Assembly: GCA_014376345.1 (NCBI GenBank)
Contig: JACMRS010000152.1
Location: 1 to 6,913 of the forward strand
Direction of reading: 5' to 3'
Length of the DNA: 6,913 nucleotides
Source: Bacteroidia bacterium
GTDB taxonomy: Bacteria > Bacteroidota > Bacteroidia > NS11-12g > UBA955
Shown here: positions 1 through 5,953 of the stretch, piece by piece
How the letters are laid out: the number at the start of each line of letters is the position of its first letter
Position numbering within the stretch: the stretch's first letter is position 1
Notes under the pieces: model-generated
The model's database searches: none
What the model was told of the DNA's origin: nothing
Seen by the model: only the letters and a program-made list of their open reading frames with translations
Position numbers and translations under genes: made by a program

Positions 1-107
1 CTGGTCATGGCGGGGCTGGTGTCCGGCACGGTGAGCATCCTGTTCAGCCTGCCGGCCATGCGCATCAAGGGCCTGTACCTCGCGCTCACCACCATTGCCG
101 CGCAGGT
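1..107 (+). CDS. LivM-type branched-chain amino acid ABC transporter permease, internal fragment (foreign to the rest of the window)
   Basis: Frame 1 reads as a hydrophobic stretch ending in SLPAMRIKGLYLALTTIAAQ. The pattern LPxxRIKGLYLAxxTxAAQ is characteristic of the LivM family of inner-membrane permeases, which import leucine, isoleucine and valine together with LivH, the LivG/LivF ATPases and a periplasmic binding protein. Only about 35 residues are present, with neither start nor end. After the glutamine at 103-105 the frame loses hydrophobic LivM character (VKHYLF...) and hits a stop at 169-171. Codons are strongly G/C-ending (ctg, gtc, gcg, ggc), unlike everything from about 108 onward, and fit a high-GC proteobacterium better than a Bacteroidota. 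The fragment therefore appears to come from another organism and to be joined artificially. The family call is fairly secure; the donor lineage is inference. Confidence 0.72.
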
Positions 108-108
108 C
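87..108. other. Chimeric junction between high-GC LivM DNA and low-GC S41 protease DNA
   Basis: About 20 bases here can belong to both genes. On the + strand they encode LivM TTIAAQ. On the - strand they encode DLRGNGG of the S41 protease, a near-invariant motif usually continuing with another glycine. Left of 87 the S41 reading breaks (GAG, Glu, where Gly is expected). Right of about 107 the LivM reading breaks. Base composition changes abruptly at the same place. A short shared word joining two unrelated templates is the typical signature of a false join in a short-read assembly. Confidence 0.8.
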
Positions 109-795
109 AAGCATTACCTGTTTAATTCCTTTTGTCTTCAAGTCGGTAAGTGCATTTTTCACTTCCATTGAAGCACCATCTCTGAATTGTTCTAATTTTA
201 TGTATCCGGTTTCGTTATTAATAAGTCCGTAATAAGGTACATTTTTAAGTTTTATATCTTCTCTGATAATATCAATGGCTACTTTTTCGCCATTTCTTTC
301 CACCACCATTGATGCTTTTGAATTGGAAGCTCCACGCATACCTGTGCTGATTTCTTCCATTGTTGCCCCAACAAATGATTTCCCGTTTATTTCAAGTACT
401 TTGTCGCCAATTCTTAAACCTGCTTTGTCTGCGGCATGTCCTTCATAAATTTCACTTATATAAATATAATTATCGCGCTTAATAACGCCCCAACCGATGC
501 CACCATATTCACCGGTGCGCAAAAACATAGCATCTTCAGCCTCAGATTCGGAATAAAAATTAGTGTAAGGATCAAGAGAAGCCAGCATTGCATTAATGCC
601 AGTTTTCATTAATGCTCCGGGTTTTGTTTCATCAACGTAACTGTCATTTACTTCTTTATAAACATCAGTAAATATTTCCAGATTTTTGCTTATTTCAAAA
701 TAATCATCCGCTTTTTTAAATGCTGATAAAAACATGATTATTATGAGCAACCCTGCAAATTTTTTCCATGTTAAAAGCGATTTTAATTTATTCAT
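88..795 (-). CDS. S41 family C-terminal processing peptidase (CtpA/Prc-like), 3' part lost at the chimeric junction
   Basis: The start ATG at 793-795 gives MNKLKSLLTWKKFAG, then a hydrophobic segment (about residues 12-26) that looks like a signal anchor, so the protease should act in the periplasm. Residues 32-57 (YFEISKNLEIF...YKEVN.SYVDE) and 73-81 (SLDPYTNFY) are typical of the N-terminal region of Bacteroidota S41 peptidases. A PDZ domain follows at about 97-180 (YGGIGWGV, then AGLRIGDKVLEING). Residues 187-236 begin the protease core: GYIKLEQF, then VMLDLRGNGG. The catalytic Ser and Lys lie further downstream and are absent. The frame is uninterrupted from 795 to 88. It stays open to base 1, but that tail (residue 237 on) is antisense LivM sequence and not genuine protein. 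Family members process or degrade exported proteins from their C-terminal tails. It lies 213 bp downstream of the NlpC/P60 gene and may have its own promoter. Confidence 0.9.
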
Positions 796-1008
796 TATAA
801 AAGAGTTTGCTGTAAATACAAATTAACGTAAATATCGTGATAATCCATATATTTTTAGGACAAAATATTGCATTTGAACGACAATGTACCTGAAATTTTA
901 AAACATAAATATAGCATTACAAAAAGTTGACTGTTTCAATGAAAACTATAAGAAGCTTTCAGGAAATAGTAATCATACTTTTAAACAACTATTATTTGAA
1001 TTAATTTT
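796..1008. other. AT-rich intergenic spacer without a recognisable gene
   Basis: This 213-bp gap separates the NlpC/P60 stop from the S41 start. The longest - strand reading inside it that I traced is about 20 codons and has no recognisable content. I see no strong hairpin followed by a T-run that would be a clear terminator, and no tRNA-like or riboswitch-like structure. The length suggests that the S41 gene is not tightly coupled to the genes upstream of it. Confidence 0.6.
819..849 (-). promoter_or_regulatory. Possible Bacteroidota-type promoter for the S41 gene
   Basis: On the - strand TATG (846-849) is followed after 19 nt by TTAATTTG (819-826), a near match to the Bacteroidota TTTG/TAnnTTTG arrangement with one mismatch in each box. 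The -7 box ends 23 nt before the S41 start at 795. The sequence is very AT-rich, so chance matches are likely; this is a weak call. Confidence 0.22.
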
Positions 1009-1752
1009 TTAAATAACCCGTCTGCAGGTCATCAGTTTGTGTGAATAATTGCCATCAGGCAGCTTTATCCCTTTTTTATCAATAGTATCAATTCTGACAG
1101 AACCGCTTGCATGAATAATTTTTGATTTGCCATTATATATTCCGGTATGACAAACAACATCTTTTTCATTGCTAAAAAACAACAGATCACCTGTATCAAT
1201 TTCATCAAAAGAAATTTCATTGCCTTTCAGAATTTGCTGTGAAGTATCCCTTGGAAGTTCTATTCCGTTAATTCTATAGACAATTTGAACAAATCCTGAA
1301 CAATCGATACCACTAAAACACCGGCCGCCCCATAAATAGGGTGTATTCAGAAAGGGATGAGCAATTGCGGGAATTTTAATTTTCCTCGGGAGGTGGTTGT
1401 GGTTTTTTAAACCTGCAGTTAGTTTGTATTTTTTATCACCAATTGAAAAATTCAAAGATGCCGGAACCCTCGCTCCGCATGGTATCATCAGAGCACCGGA
1501 AGTTGAAGATGCAATAAGAAAAATATCCTCAACCAGAGTATTGTATTCGTTGTGTTCTTCTGAAAATTCAAAATGCTGATTGCCACTGATCCAGCCTTCA
1601 TAACCGTCGGCATCGGCTTTTATATGATGCCAGTCTTTTGTTGTTTCTGTTACCTGATAAGTTTCCCCAAACAACAGTGAAGTAATCATTTCAGAACTGC
1701 TTTCAGGCTTGCTTCTGATAGCAGCCCAAGTAGTAAGGCAGATACCTTTCAT
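1009..1752 (-). CDS. NlpC/P60 (C40) cysteine peptidase with N-terminal SH3 domains, YkfC-like
   Basis: This 247-residue protein starts at the ATG 1750-1752 (MKGICLTTWAAIRSKPESSS). Residues 8-58 form a bacterial SH3 domain (IRSKPE, LLFGETYQV, GYEGWI). Residues about 75-125 look like a second, weaker SH3-like unit. The NlpC/P60 domain covers about 130-245, with catalytic Cys151 in GIDCSGFV, His202 in VCHTGIYNG and His214 in IIHASGSVRID. This is the layout of YkfC-type gamma-D-glutamyl-L-diamino acid endopeptidases, which trim murein peptides during recycling. No signal peptide or lipobox is visible, which fits a cytoplasmic recycling enzyme. An in-frame ATG at 1824 would add 24 residues but overlap 71 bases of the ferredoxin gene and add no recognisable domain, so it is rejected. 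The chosen start lies one base after the ferredoxin stop (TAATATG), suggesting translational coupling. Substrate is inferred from family. Confidence 0.9.
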   Translation of the reverse strand: MKGICLTTWAAIRSKPESSSEMITSLLFGETYQVTETTKDWHHIKADADGYEGWISGNQHFEFSEEHNEYNTLVEDIFLIASSTSGALMIPCGARVPASLNFSIGDKKYKLTAGLKNHNHLPRKIKIPAIAHPFLNTPYLWGGRCFSGIDCSGFVQIVYRINGIELPRDTSQQILKGNEISFDEIDTGDLLFFSNEKDVVCHTGIYNGKSKIIHASGSVRIDTIDKKGIKLPDGNYSHKLMTCRRVI

Positions 1753-1753
1753 A

Positions 1754-2101
1754 TTAAATATGTAATCTTGATTTACGGTCCAGAAGAACAGCTTCGCTTT
1801 CTTTTCTGTCAGGGTCAGGAACACAGCAGTCTACCGGACAAACAGCTGCACACTGAGGTTCTTCATGAAATCCCATACACTCGGTACATTTGTCGGGAAC
1901 TATATAATAAATCTCATTAGTAAGAGGTTGAAGCCTTTGTGAAGCTTCAACAATTTCTCCGTCAGAAAGTTTGTAAGGACCTGTAACAGTGGTGCCATCA
2001 GCGATCGCCCACTCTACTCCCGATTCATATATAGCGTTATTTGGACATTCCGGCTCACATGCTCCGCAATTGATACATTCATCCGTTATTATAATGGCCA
2101 T
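1754..2101 (-). CDS. 2[4Fe-4S] dicluster ferredoxin with an extended loop between cluster motifs
   Basis: This is a 115-residue soluble electron carrier starting MAIIITDECINCGACEPECP. The first cluster motif is C9-x2-C12-x2-C15-x3-C19-P. The second is C72-x2-C75-x8-C84-x3-C88-P, the expanded spacing seen in Alvin-type (Allochromatium vinosum) ferredoxins, which is linked to clusters of very low and differing potentials. Two further cysteines follow at 92 and 93. About 50 residues separate the two motifs, longer than in clostridial ferredoxins, and this insert has an acidic, tyrosine-containing tail (NEIYYIVPDKC). The C-terminal part (VPDPDRKESEAVLLDRKSRLHI) resembles conserved tails of Bacteroidota relatives as I remember them. 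Electron donor and acceptor cannot be told from the neighbours, since no oxidoreductase is in the window. The stop is one base before the NlpC/P60 start, so the two are almost surely cotranscribed. Confidence 0.93.
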   Translation of the reverse strand: MAIIITDECINCGACEPECPNNAIYESGVEWAIADGTTVTGPYKLSDGEIVEASQRLQPLTNEIYYIVPDKCTECMGFHEEPQCAAVCPVDCCVPDPDRKESEAVLLDRKSRLHI

Positions 2102-2128
2102 GGTTAAATGTTATAATTATTAATTGTG

Positions 2129-2160
2129 CAAATGTCGGGATTGTAACGCCAATGGGCAAA
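2129..2160 (-). promoter_or_regulatory. Possible promoter for the ferredoxin-NlpC/P60 pair
   Basis: On the - strand TTTG (2157-2160), then 20 nt, then GACATTTG (2129-2136), resembles TTTG/TAnnTTTG with one mismatch in the -7 box. The -7 box ends 27 nt before the ferredoxin start. It lies in the 76-bp gap after the giant secreted-protein gene, so the pair could be expressed independently of that gene. Weak evidence, from motif only. Confidence 0.27.
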
Positions 2161-2177
2161 TAAAACTTTAACAGTTA

Positions 2178-5100
2178 TTAACGTAGAATTGTAATTGTAC
2201 CTTTTGTTGTGTACAATCTGCCATCGTAACCTGTATAGTTGCAAACATACATATACACGCCATCAGCTACTTCAGACTCTTTATACTGTCCGTCCCAAGT
2301 GTCATTTATGCTATTGAGTTCTTTTAATTTCTCTCCCCAACGATTAAATATCAATACCTGAACTGTCCTTAATGCACCACCACGCACCACAAAAACATCA
2401 TTGACATTGTCATCATTTCTCGTAAATGCATTTGGCAAATAAATAACAGGATCAAAATCAAAACATATTTCATTGCTCCATGAAACTGCATTTTCTCCAT
2501 TGAGTTCCGTAGCTTTTACTCTGTAACACTGGGTATAATATTCAAGTCCGTTTTCATAAAAAGCAGTAAAATCGGTGACATTTGCTTCATAAAGTTCATA
2601 ACTGGTTTTGCCAGGCAACTTCCTGTAGATATCATATTTGAAAACACCGTCTTTCCAACCTATATAAGGCGTAAATTCCATTTCTGTTTCGTAACCGTTT
2701 TTCTTTCTGCCGGTCAGTAAAATGTCAGTATGAATTTCAGTGTATATTGGTTGATTACAAAGGTCAAATCCTTTTACTCTGTATTCAAAAGCAGTAATAT
2801 CAGTATTGATGTCTTTTTCATTATAAGTTGCAGCTGTTCCGTTTACTTCTCCAACCTGAGTCCACCCATCATTAGTACCTGCATTTCTTTTTTCTATATA
2901 AAATTTCTTATTGTATCTAGGTGCGTTAATTGTTTTCCAGGTAACGTCAATTCCATTGTCATTTAAAGGTGGTGGATTTACTGTTACAACAGTAAGGTCT
3001 ATCGATGGTCTGTCAAAGAATACATTTGCTCTAACTGTATCTCCCGGGCATCCAAAATCTGAAGTTTCAAGCACTTTAATAGTGTTATACGACCGCCCAC
3101 TCCAGTCTATAGTAATTGAATTAGTTGTAGAAGGTGCAACCGGGATTCCTCCATCTACAAACCATTCAAATGTTGAACCGGGTAGCCCGATTACACTGTA
3201 AGTATGACCATTAAAATTAGGATAGCAAACTATTGTATCACCGGATATTGGCGTGGTAACAGGTTTAGGATGAATTATAAGAACAGTATCTATCGGCAGT
3301 CCGGGACAGCCATACTCTGATGTTTCAATAACTTTGAATTTAAAAGTTCCGAAAGATGAATAAGGATAGGTAATTGTTGAAGTACCCTGACCAATTAGTT
3401 TAGTATTATTGTTGACTGACCAGGCATATTTTGAATTGGGAAAACCTGTTACTTTATAAGTTCCTGAAAGTCCGCTTTGACATACTTCAAAATCACCTTC
3501 TATAAATTTAGCATTCGGAGTTGGTCTGATGAAAACATTTAAAGTATTTACATTACTGATACAGGGTAAATTGTTGATGGAATCATAACTTGTTTCATAC
3601 ATGTTAACAGTTCCGTTGCCGGCTCCACCCCAATCTACAGTAATTATATTGGTGTTTTGTCCGGAAGTAATTGTACCTCCTGAAACAGTCCAGTTGTAAA
3701 CAGAATGTCTTGTGAAATTAACCCTGTAAACAGAGTTTTTAGTAAACTCACAAACTGAAGTATCGCCTTTAGGAAGTTCTGCAATTAATACATAATCAAC
3801 AAGAACCTGCAATGTACTGGTATCTCCGGGACATCCGAATTTATTCAGTTCTATAACTTTTACATATCCCTTGGTTTTATTACCCCAGTTAACCTGAATG
3901 TTACTGCTGTTTCCGCCTGCAACCTGAACTCCACCTTTAATGAACCATTTGTATGATGATCCTGGAGTAGAAGTAACCGTGTAATCAATATTTCTGACAT
4001 TTGGACAGACTGAGGTTGGTCCTGTAATTTTTCCTGTTACCGGTTTTGAAATAAAAACATCCACTATGCCTGTATCACCAGGACAACCTGTAGTGTTTAT
4101 CTGAACTATTTTTAATGAAGCTTTACCTTCAAGTTGCCAGATAATAGTAACTTTATTCTGATTTGCCGGCCCTAAAATAGTGCCGTTTTTAACAAACCAT
4201 TTATATGTATATCCTGCTGTGGGAGTAATACTGTAATCTTTCTGTTCTCTTTCACAAACTGTATCAACAGGCATAATAAATGGTTTCGAAGGGGCAGTTT
4301 TTAAAGTTATTCCCAAAGTAACAGGCGGAGATTTACATCCAAACCTTGAGACTTCTACTACAGAAACTGAACCGGAATTCTGGTTGTCCCAGTTTACGTT
4401 ACCGTTAATTGTATTTGTGGAAGTAACAAGAGATCCGCCATTGATGGTCCATTCGTATGTAGAACCGGGTTGACCGCCGGAAATAGTATACGGTACATTT
4501 TTCGCATATTGACAAACCGTTACCGGGCCTTGAATGGATATATTACTTTTGAAAGGTTTTACAAAAAATTCAATGTTGACATTCGTGAATTTGGAAGGAC
4601 ACCCGTCATCAACCACCTCTGCAGTTATCAGATAGGGTTCTGTTCTACTGAGATTGCAATTGGTTGTCCAGCAAAGTTGTGAGGTAACCGGACTGTTACT
4701 AACAGCTGTACTGAAAGTCGCTCTTGGTCCTGTATAGCCATTGTTTCCTGATAAAATGTCGCCATAAGCTTTAAGAGTCAGGATATTTTTTGCGTCTTTA
4801 TCGGTTCCTGTTATATCAAAACAAATTTTTTCACCTTCAGTGATAGTATACGAAAGCTGAGTACTATTGCTGATTACAGGCTTGTTATTTGGCTGGCAAT
4901 TAATCACCAAAATTTGAAGATCGAGGCGGATCGTGCTTAAAAGGACACCATTCCTGTATTCTTCTACTTCAATTGCTACTGCATAGTTTCCTGTTTGAAT
5001 GGCTTTATATTGTGTCAGTCCGTTTTGAGAATTAATATTTGCAACACCACCACTTCCGAAAGGAAAAAGAGAACTGTATCCTGATGTATAAATAACATTA

Positions 5101-5768
5101 TCCGGAGGATTGAAAGTGCCACTGCAATCCGGCATCGGGTCGCTGGAATTTCCACCCTGCCATGGCCATACAAGTTTGTAAACCAACTCATCTCCATCAG
5201 GATCGGTAGCGGTATTACGCATTTCCGTAAGATCGTTGATGCACATAAACGGAACCGGGACCTCTGTAAAATAAGGAGAGTTGTTTTTAATTGCCGTTGA
5301 AGGGATGAAACACTGATATGTTTGACCCTGAAACGGATCACCTGATCCTGAATTGGGAAGATTAACCTGTATATTTCTGCAGCAGCGTTGCCATTGCACG
5401 TAGTAACCGAAATTGCTTTTTGGTAAATCAATAAATCTGCTGTAAATAGTTCTTTCTAGGCATGATTGGGCAACTTCAGGACAATCTGTTCTGCCTACAG
5501 GCTGAACTCTCTGGGGTTGTGATCTTTTAAATTCGAAAGAGTTGTAAAACTGGCTGTTATCTTTGCGGTAAACACAAACATTAATCGATTCGTCGAATTC
5601 TACTGTAGACTTGCAATCACGGTAAACAGTAAGAGTTACTTCATATCTGACACCTCCTGAACCTGTTGCACCGATATATCTGTAATTCATGAAACCACCA
5701 ACAAGGTGGGTTGCCTTTGCTGTAAAAGCTCCCGATAAAAGGAAAATAATTACAAAGATTTTTTTCAT
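2178..5768 (-). CDS. Giant secreted PKD-repeat protein with T9SS type B (gliding-motility-associated) C-terminal sorting domain
   Basis: The protein has 1196 residues from the ATG at 5766-5768. Residues 1-19 (MKKIFVIIFLLSGAFTAKA) are a Sec signal peptide with an Ala-x-Ala cleavage site. An ATG ten codons upstream (5798) would put a polar leader before it and is rejected. Residues 20 to about 290 form a cysteine-rich N-terminal region opening THLVGGFMNYRYIG and containing VTLTVYRDC, WQRCCRN and DPDGDELVY, a recurrent but functionally uncharacterised module of Bacteroidota surface proteins. Residues 291-405 look Ig/cadherin-like (ITGTDKDAKN). Six tandem PKD-like repeats span about 409-919, each with a spaced Cys pair. 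Two FN3-like domains cover about 921-1106. The last 89 residues are the type B CTD (VIYLPNAFT, then FNRWGEKL, TWDGQY, ADGVYMYV). It should cross the outer membrane by T9SS and act at the surface or outside, probably in adhesion or as a structural protein; no catalytic motif is seen. Function is inference. Confidence 0.92.
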   Translation of the reverse strand: MKKIFVIIFLLSGAFTAKATHLVGGFMNYRYIGATGSGGVRYEVTLTVYRDCKSTVEFDESINVCVYRKDNSQFYNSFEFKRSQPQRVQPVGRTDCPEVAQSCLERTIYSRFIDLPKSNFGYYVQWQRCCRNIQVNLPNSGSGDPFQGQTYQCFIPSTAIKNNSPYFTEVPVPFMCINDLTEMRNTATDPDGDELVYKLVWPWQGGNSSDPMPDCSGTFNPPDNVIYTSGYSSLFPFGSGGVANINSQNGLTQYKAIQTGNYAVAIEVEEYRNGVLLSTIRLDLQILVINCQPNNKPVISNSTQLSYTITEGEKICFDITGTDKDAKNILTLKAYGDILSGNNGYTGPRATFSTAVSNSPVTSQLCWTTNCNLSRTEPYLITAEVVDDGCPSKFTNVNIEFFVKPFKSNISIQGPVTVCQYAKNVPYTISGGQPGSTYEWTINGGSLVTSTNTINGNVNWDNQNSGSVSVVEVSRFGCKSPPVTLGITLKTAPSKPFIMPVDTVCEREQKDYSITPTAGYTYKWFVKNGTILGPANQNKVTIIWQLEGKASLKIVQINTTGCPGDTGIVDVFISKPVTGKITGPTSVCPNVRNIDYTVTSTPGSSYKWFIKGGVQVAGGNSSNIQVNWGNKTKGYVKVIELNKFGCPGDTSTLQVLVDYVLIAELPKGDTSVCEFTKNSVYRVNFTRHSVYNWTVSGGTITSGQNTNIITVDWGGAGNGTVNMYETSYDSINNLPCISNVNTLNVFIRPTPNAKFIEGDFEVCQSGLSGTYKVTGFPNSKYAWSVNNNTKLIGQGTSTITYPYSSFGTFKFKVIETSEYGCPGLPIDTVLIIHPKPVTTPISGDTIVCYPNFNGHTYSVIGLPGSTFEWFVDGGIPVAPSTTNSITIDWSGRSYNTIKVLETSDFGCPGDTVRANVFFDRPSIDLTVVTVNPPPLNDNGIDVTWKTINAPRYNKKFYIEKRNAGTNDGWTQVGEVNGTAATYNEKDINTDITAFEYRVKGFDLCNQPIYTEIHTDILLTGRKKNGYETEMEFTPYIGWKDGVFKYDIYRKLPGKTSYELYEANVTDFTAFYENGLEYYTQCYRVKATELNGENAVSWSNEICFDFDPVIYLPNAFTRNDDNVNDVFVVRGGALRTVQVLIFNRWGEKLKELNSINDTWDGQYKESEVADGVYMYVCNYTGYDGRLYTTKGTITILR
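2181..2447 (-). other. T9SS type B C-terminal sorting domain of the giant protein
   Basis: The region encodes residues 1108-1196. It carries the hallmarks of the gliding-motility-associated C-terminal domain (TIGR04131/CHU_C group): a proline-rich entry PNAFT, the segment NDVF, FNRWGEKL, DTWDGQY, and a last strand ending TKGTITILR. The usual loop PNGDGxND is altered to RNDDNVND. Export of type B clients is known to depend on dedicated PorP/SprF-like partners; none is encoded in this window. Confidence 0.88.
3012..4544 (-). repeat. Six tandem PKD-like repeats of about 82-88 codons
   Basis: Repeats begin at about residues 409, 491, 575, 661, 750 and 835 of the 1196-residue protein. Each follows the plan G(D/P)xxVC, a middle YxW(T/F/S)VxGG, then V(D/N)WG and VxE, ending GCPGDT or a variant. 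Cys pairs are 419/478, 505/562, 588/646, 673/736, 763/821 and 848/907, always 57-63 apart, suggesting one disulfide or similar link per domain. Repeats 2, 3 and 6 end exactly GCPGDT, repeat 5 has GCPGLPIDT, repeat 1 GCKSPP, and repeat 4 PCISNVN. The DNA has diverged well beyond the protein pattern, so the duplications are old. Confidence 0.85.
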
Positions 5769-5795
5769 GAATTGAACTGTCGCCGTATTGGTTAT

Positions 5796-5827
5796 CAAAA
5801 TTAAAGCTAAAACTTTTTAATTCCTAA
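5796..5827 (-). promoter_or_regulatory. Possible promoter for the giant secreted-protein gene
   Basis: On the - strand TTAG (5824-5827), 20 nt, TAATTTTG (5796-5803). The downstream box matches the Bacteroidota -7 consensus TAnnTTTG fully; the upstream box has one mismatch to TTTG. The -7 box ends 27 nt before the start at 5768. It covers the alternative ATG at 5798, which supports the downstream start. The surrounding sequence is AT-rich, which weakens the call. Confidence 0.35.
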
Positions 5828-5906
5828 TTTTTTAATTGTAAATCTAATAGGATATACAAACGGTAAATTTCGGAAAGCAAAATTATTCAGCAAAAATCGT
5901 GCAGAT

Positions 5907-5937
5907 TTTTAAAAGCAAGCGTTTTTATGTAGGTTTG
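5907..5937 (+). promoter_or_regulatory. Likely Bacteroidota-type promoter for the family 9 glycosyltransferase
   Basis: TTTT (5907-5910), exactly 19 nt, TAGGTTTG (5930-5937). The -7 box matches TAnnTTTG fully and the spacing is the canonical one; the -33 box has one mismatch to TTTG. The start codon at 5954 is 16 nt after the -7 box, implying a very short leader. The sequence before the ATG (aaaacgca) has no Shine-Dalgarno, as is usual in this phylum. Confidence 0.48.
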
Positions 5938-5953
5938 CAATCAACAAAACGCA

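Noticed and set aside
1..795. A novel S41 protease-antisense LivM fusion or a horizontally acquired gene fragment
   Set aside because: The switch in base composition, the loss of homology for both genes at the same 20-bp word, and the opposite orientations fit an assembly artefact much better than a biological fusion.
1753..1824. Upstream start for the NlpC/P60 gene, overlapping the ferredoxin
   Set aside because: The extra 24 residues have no domain or signal-peptide character, and the overlap is with the ferredoxin C-terminal coding sequence; MKGIC at 1752 fits the family start.
2168..2184. Small palindrome around GTTAATAAC at the stop of the giant gene, as a terminator
   Set aside because: The stem is four AT-rich pairs with a one-base loop and overlaps the stop codon; too weak for an intrinsic terminator.
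3012..4544. CRISPR or satellite array suggested by the recurring repeats
   Set aside because: Repeat units are about 250 bp, match only as protein patterns and are continuous in one reading frame; there are no short identical repeats with unique spacers.
2730..4682. Several open frames of 60-100 codons on the + strand inside the giant gene, and one at 1397-1579 inside the NlpC/P60 gene
   Set aside because: They are antisense to well-supported coding sequence, have no recognisable domains and reflect the codon pattern of the real genes.
5015..5431. A 138-codon - strand frame overlapping the N-terminal part of the giant gene
   Set aside because: It is a shifted frame of the cysteine-rich N-terminal module; the main frame has conserved motifs throughout this stretch, so no frameshift or overlapping gene is needed.
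5769..5798. Upstream start for the giant secreted protein
   Set aside because: It would place a polar ten-residue leader before a textbook MKK signal peptide and overlaps the best -7 promoter box.
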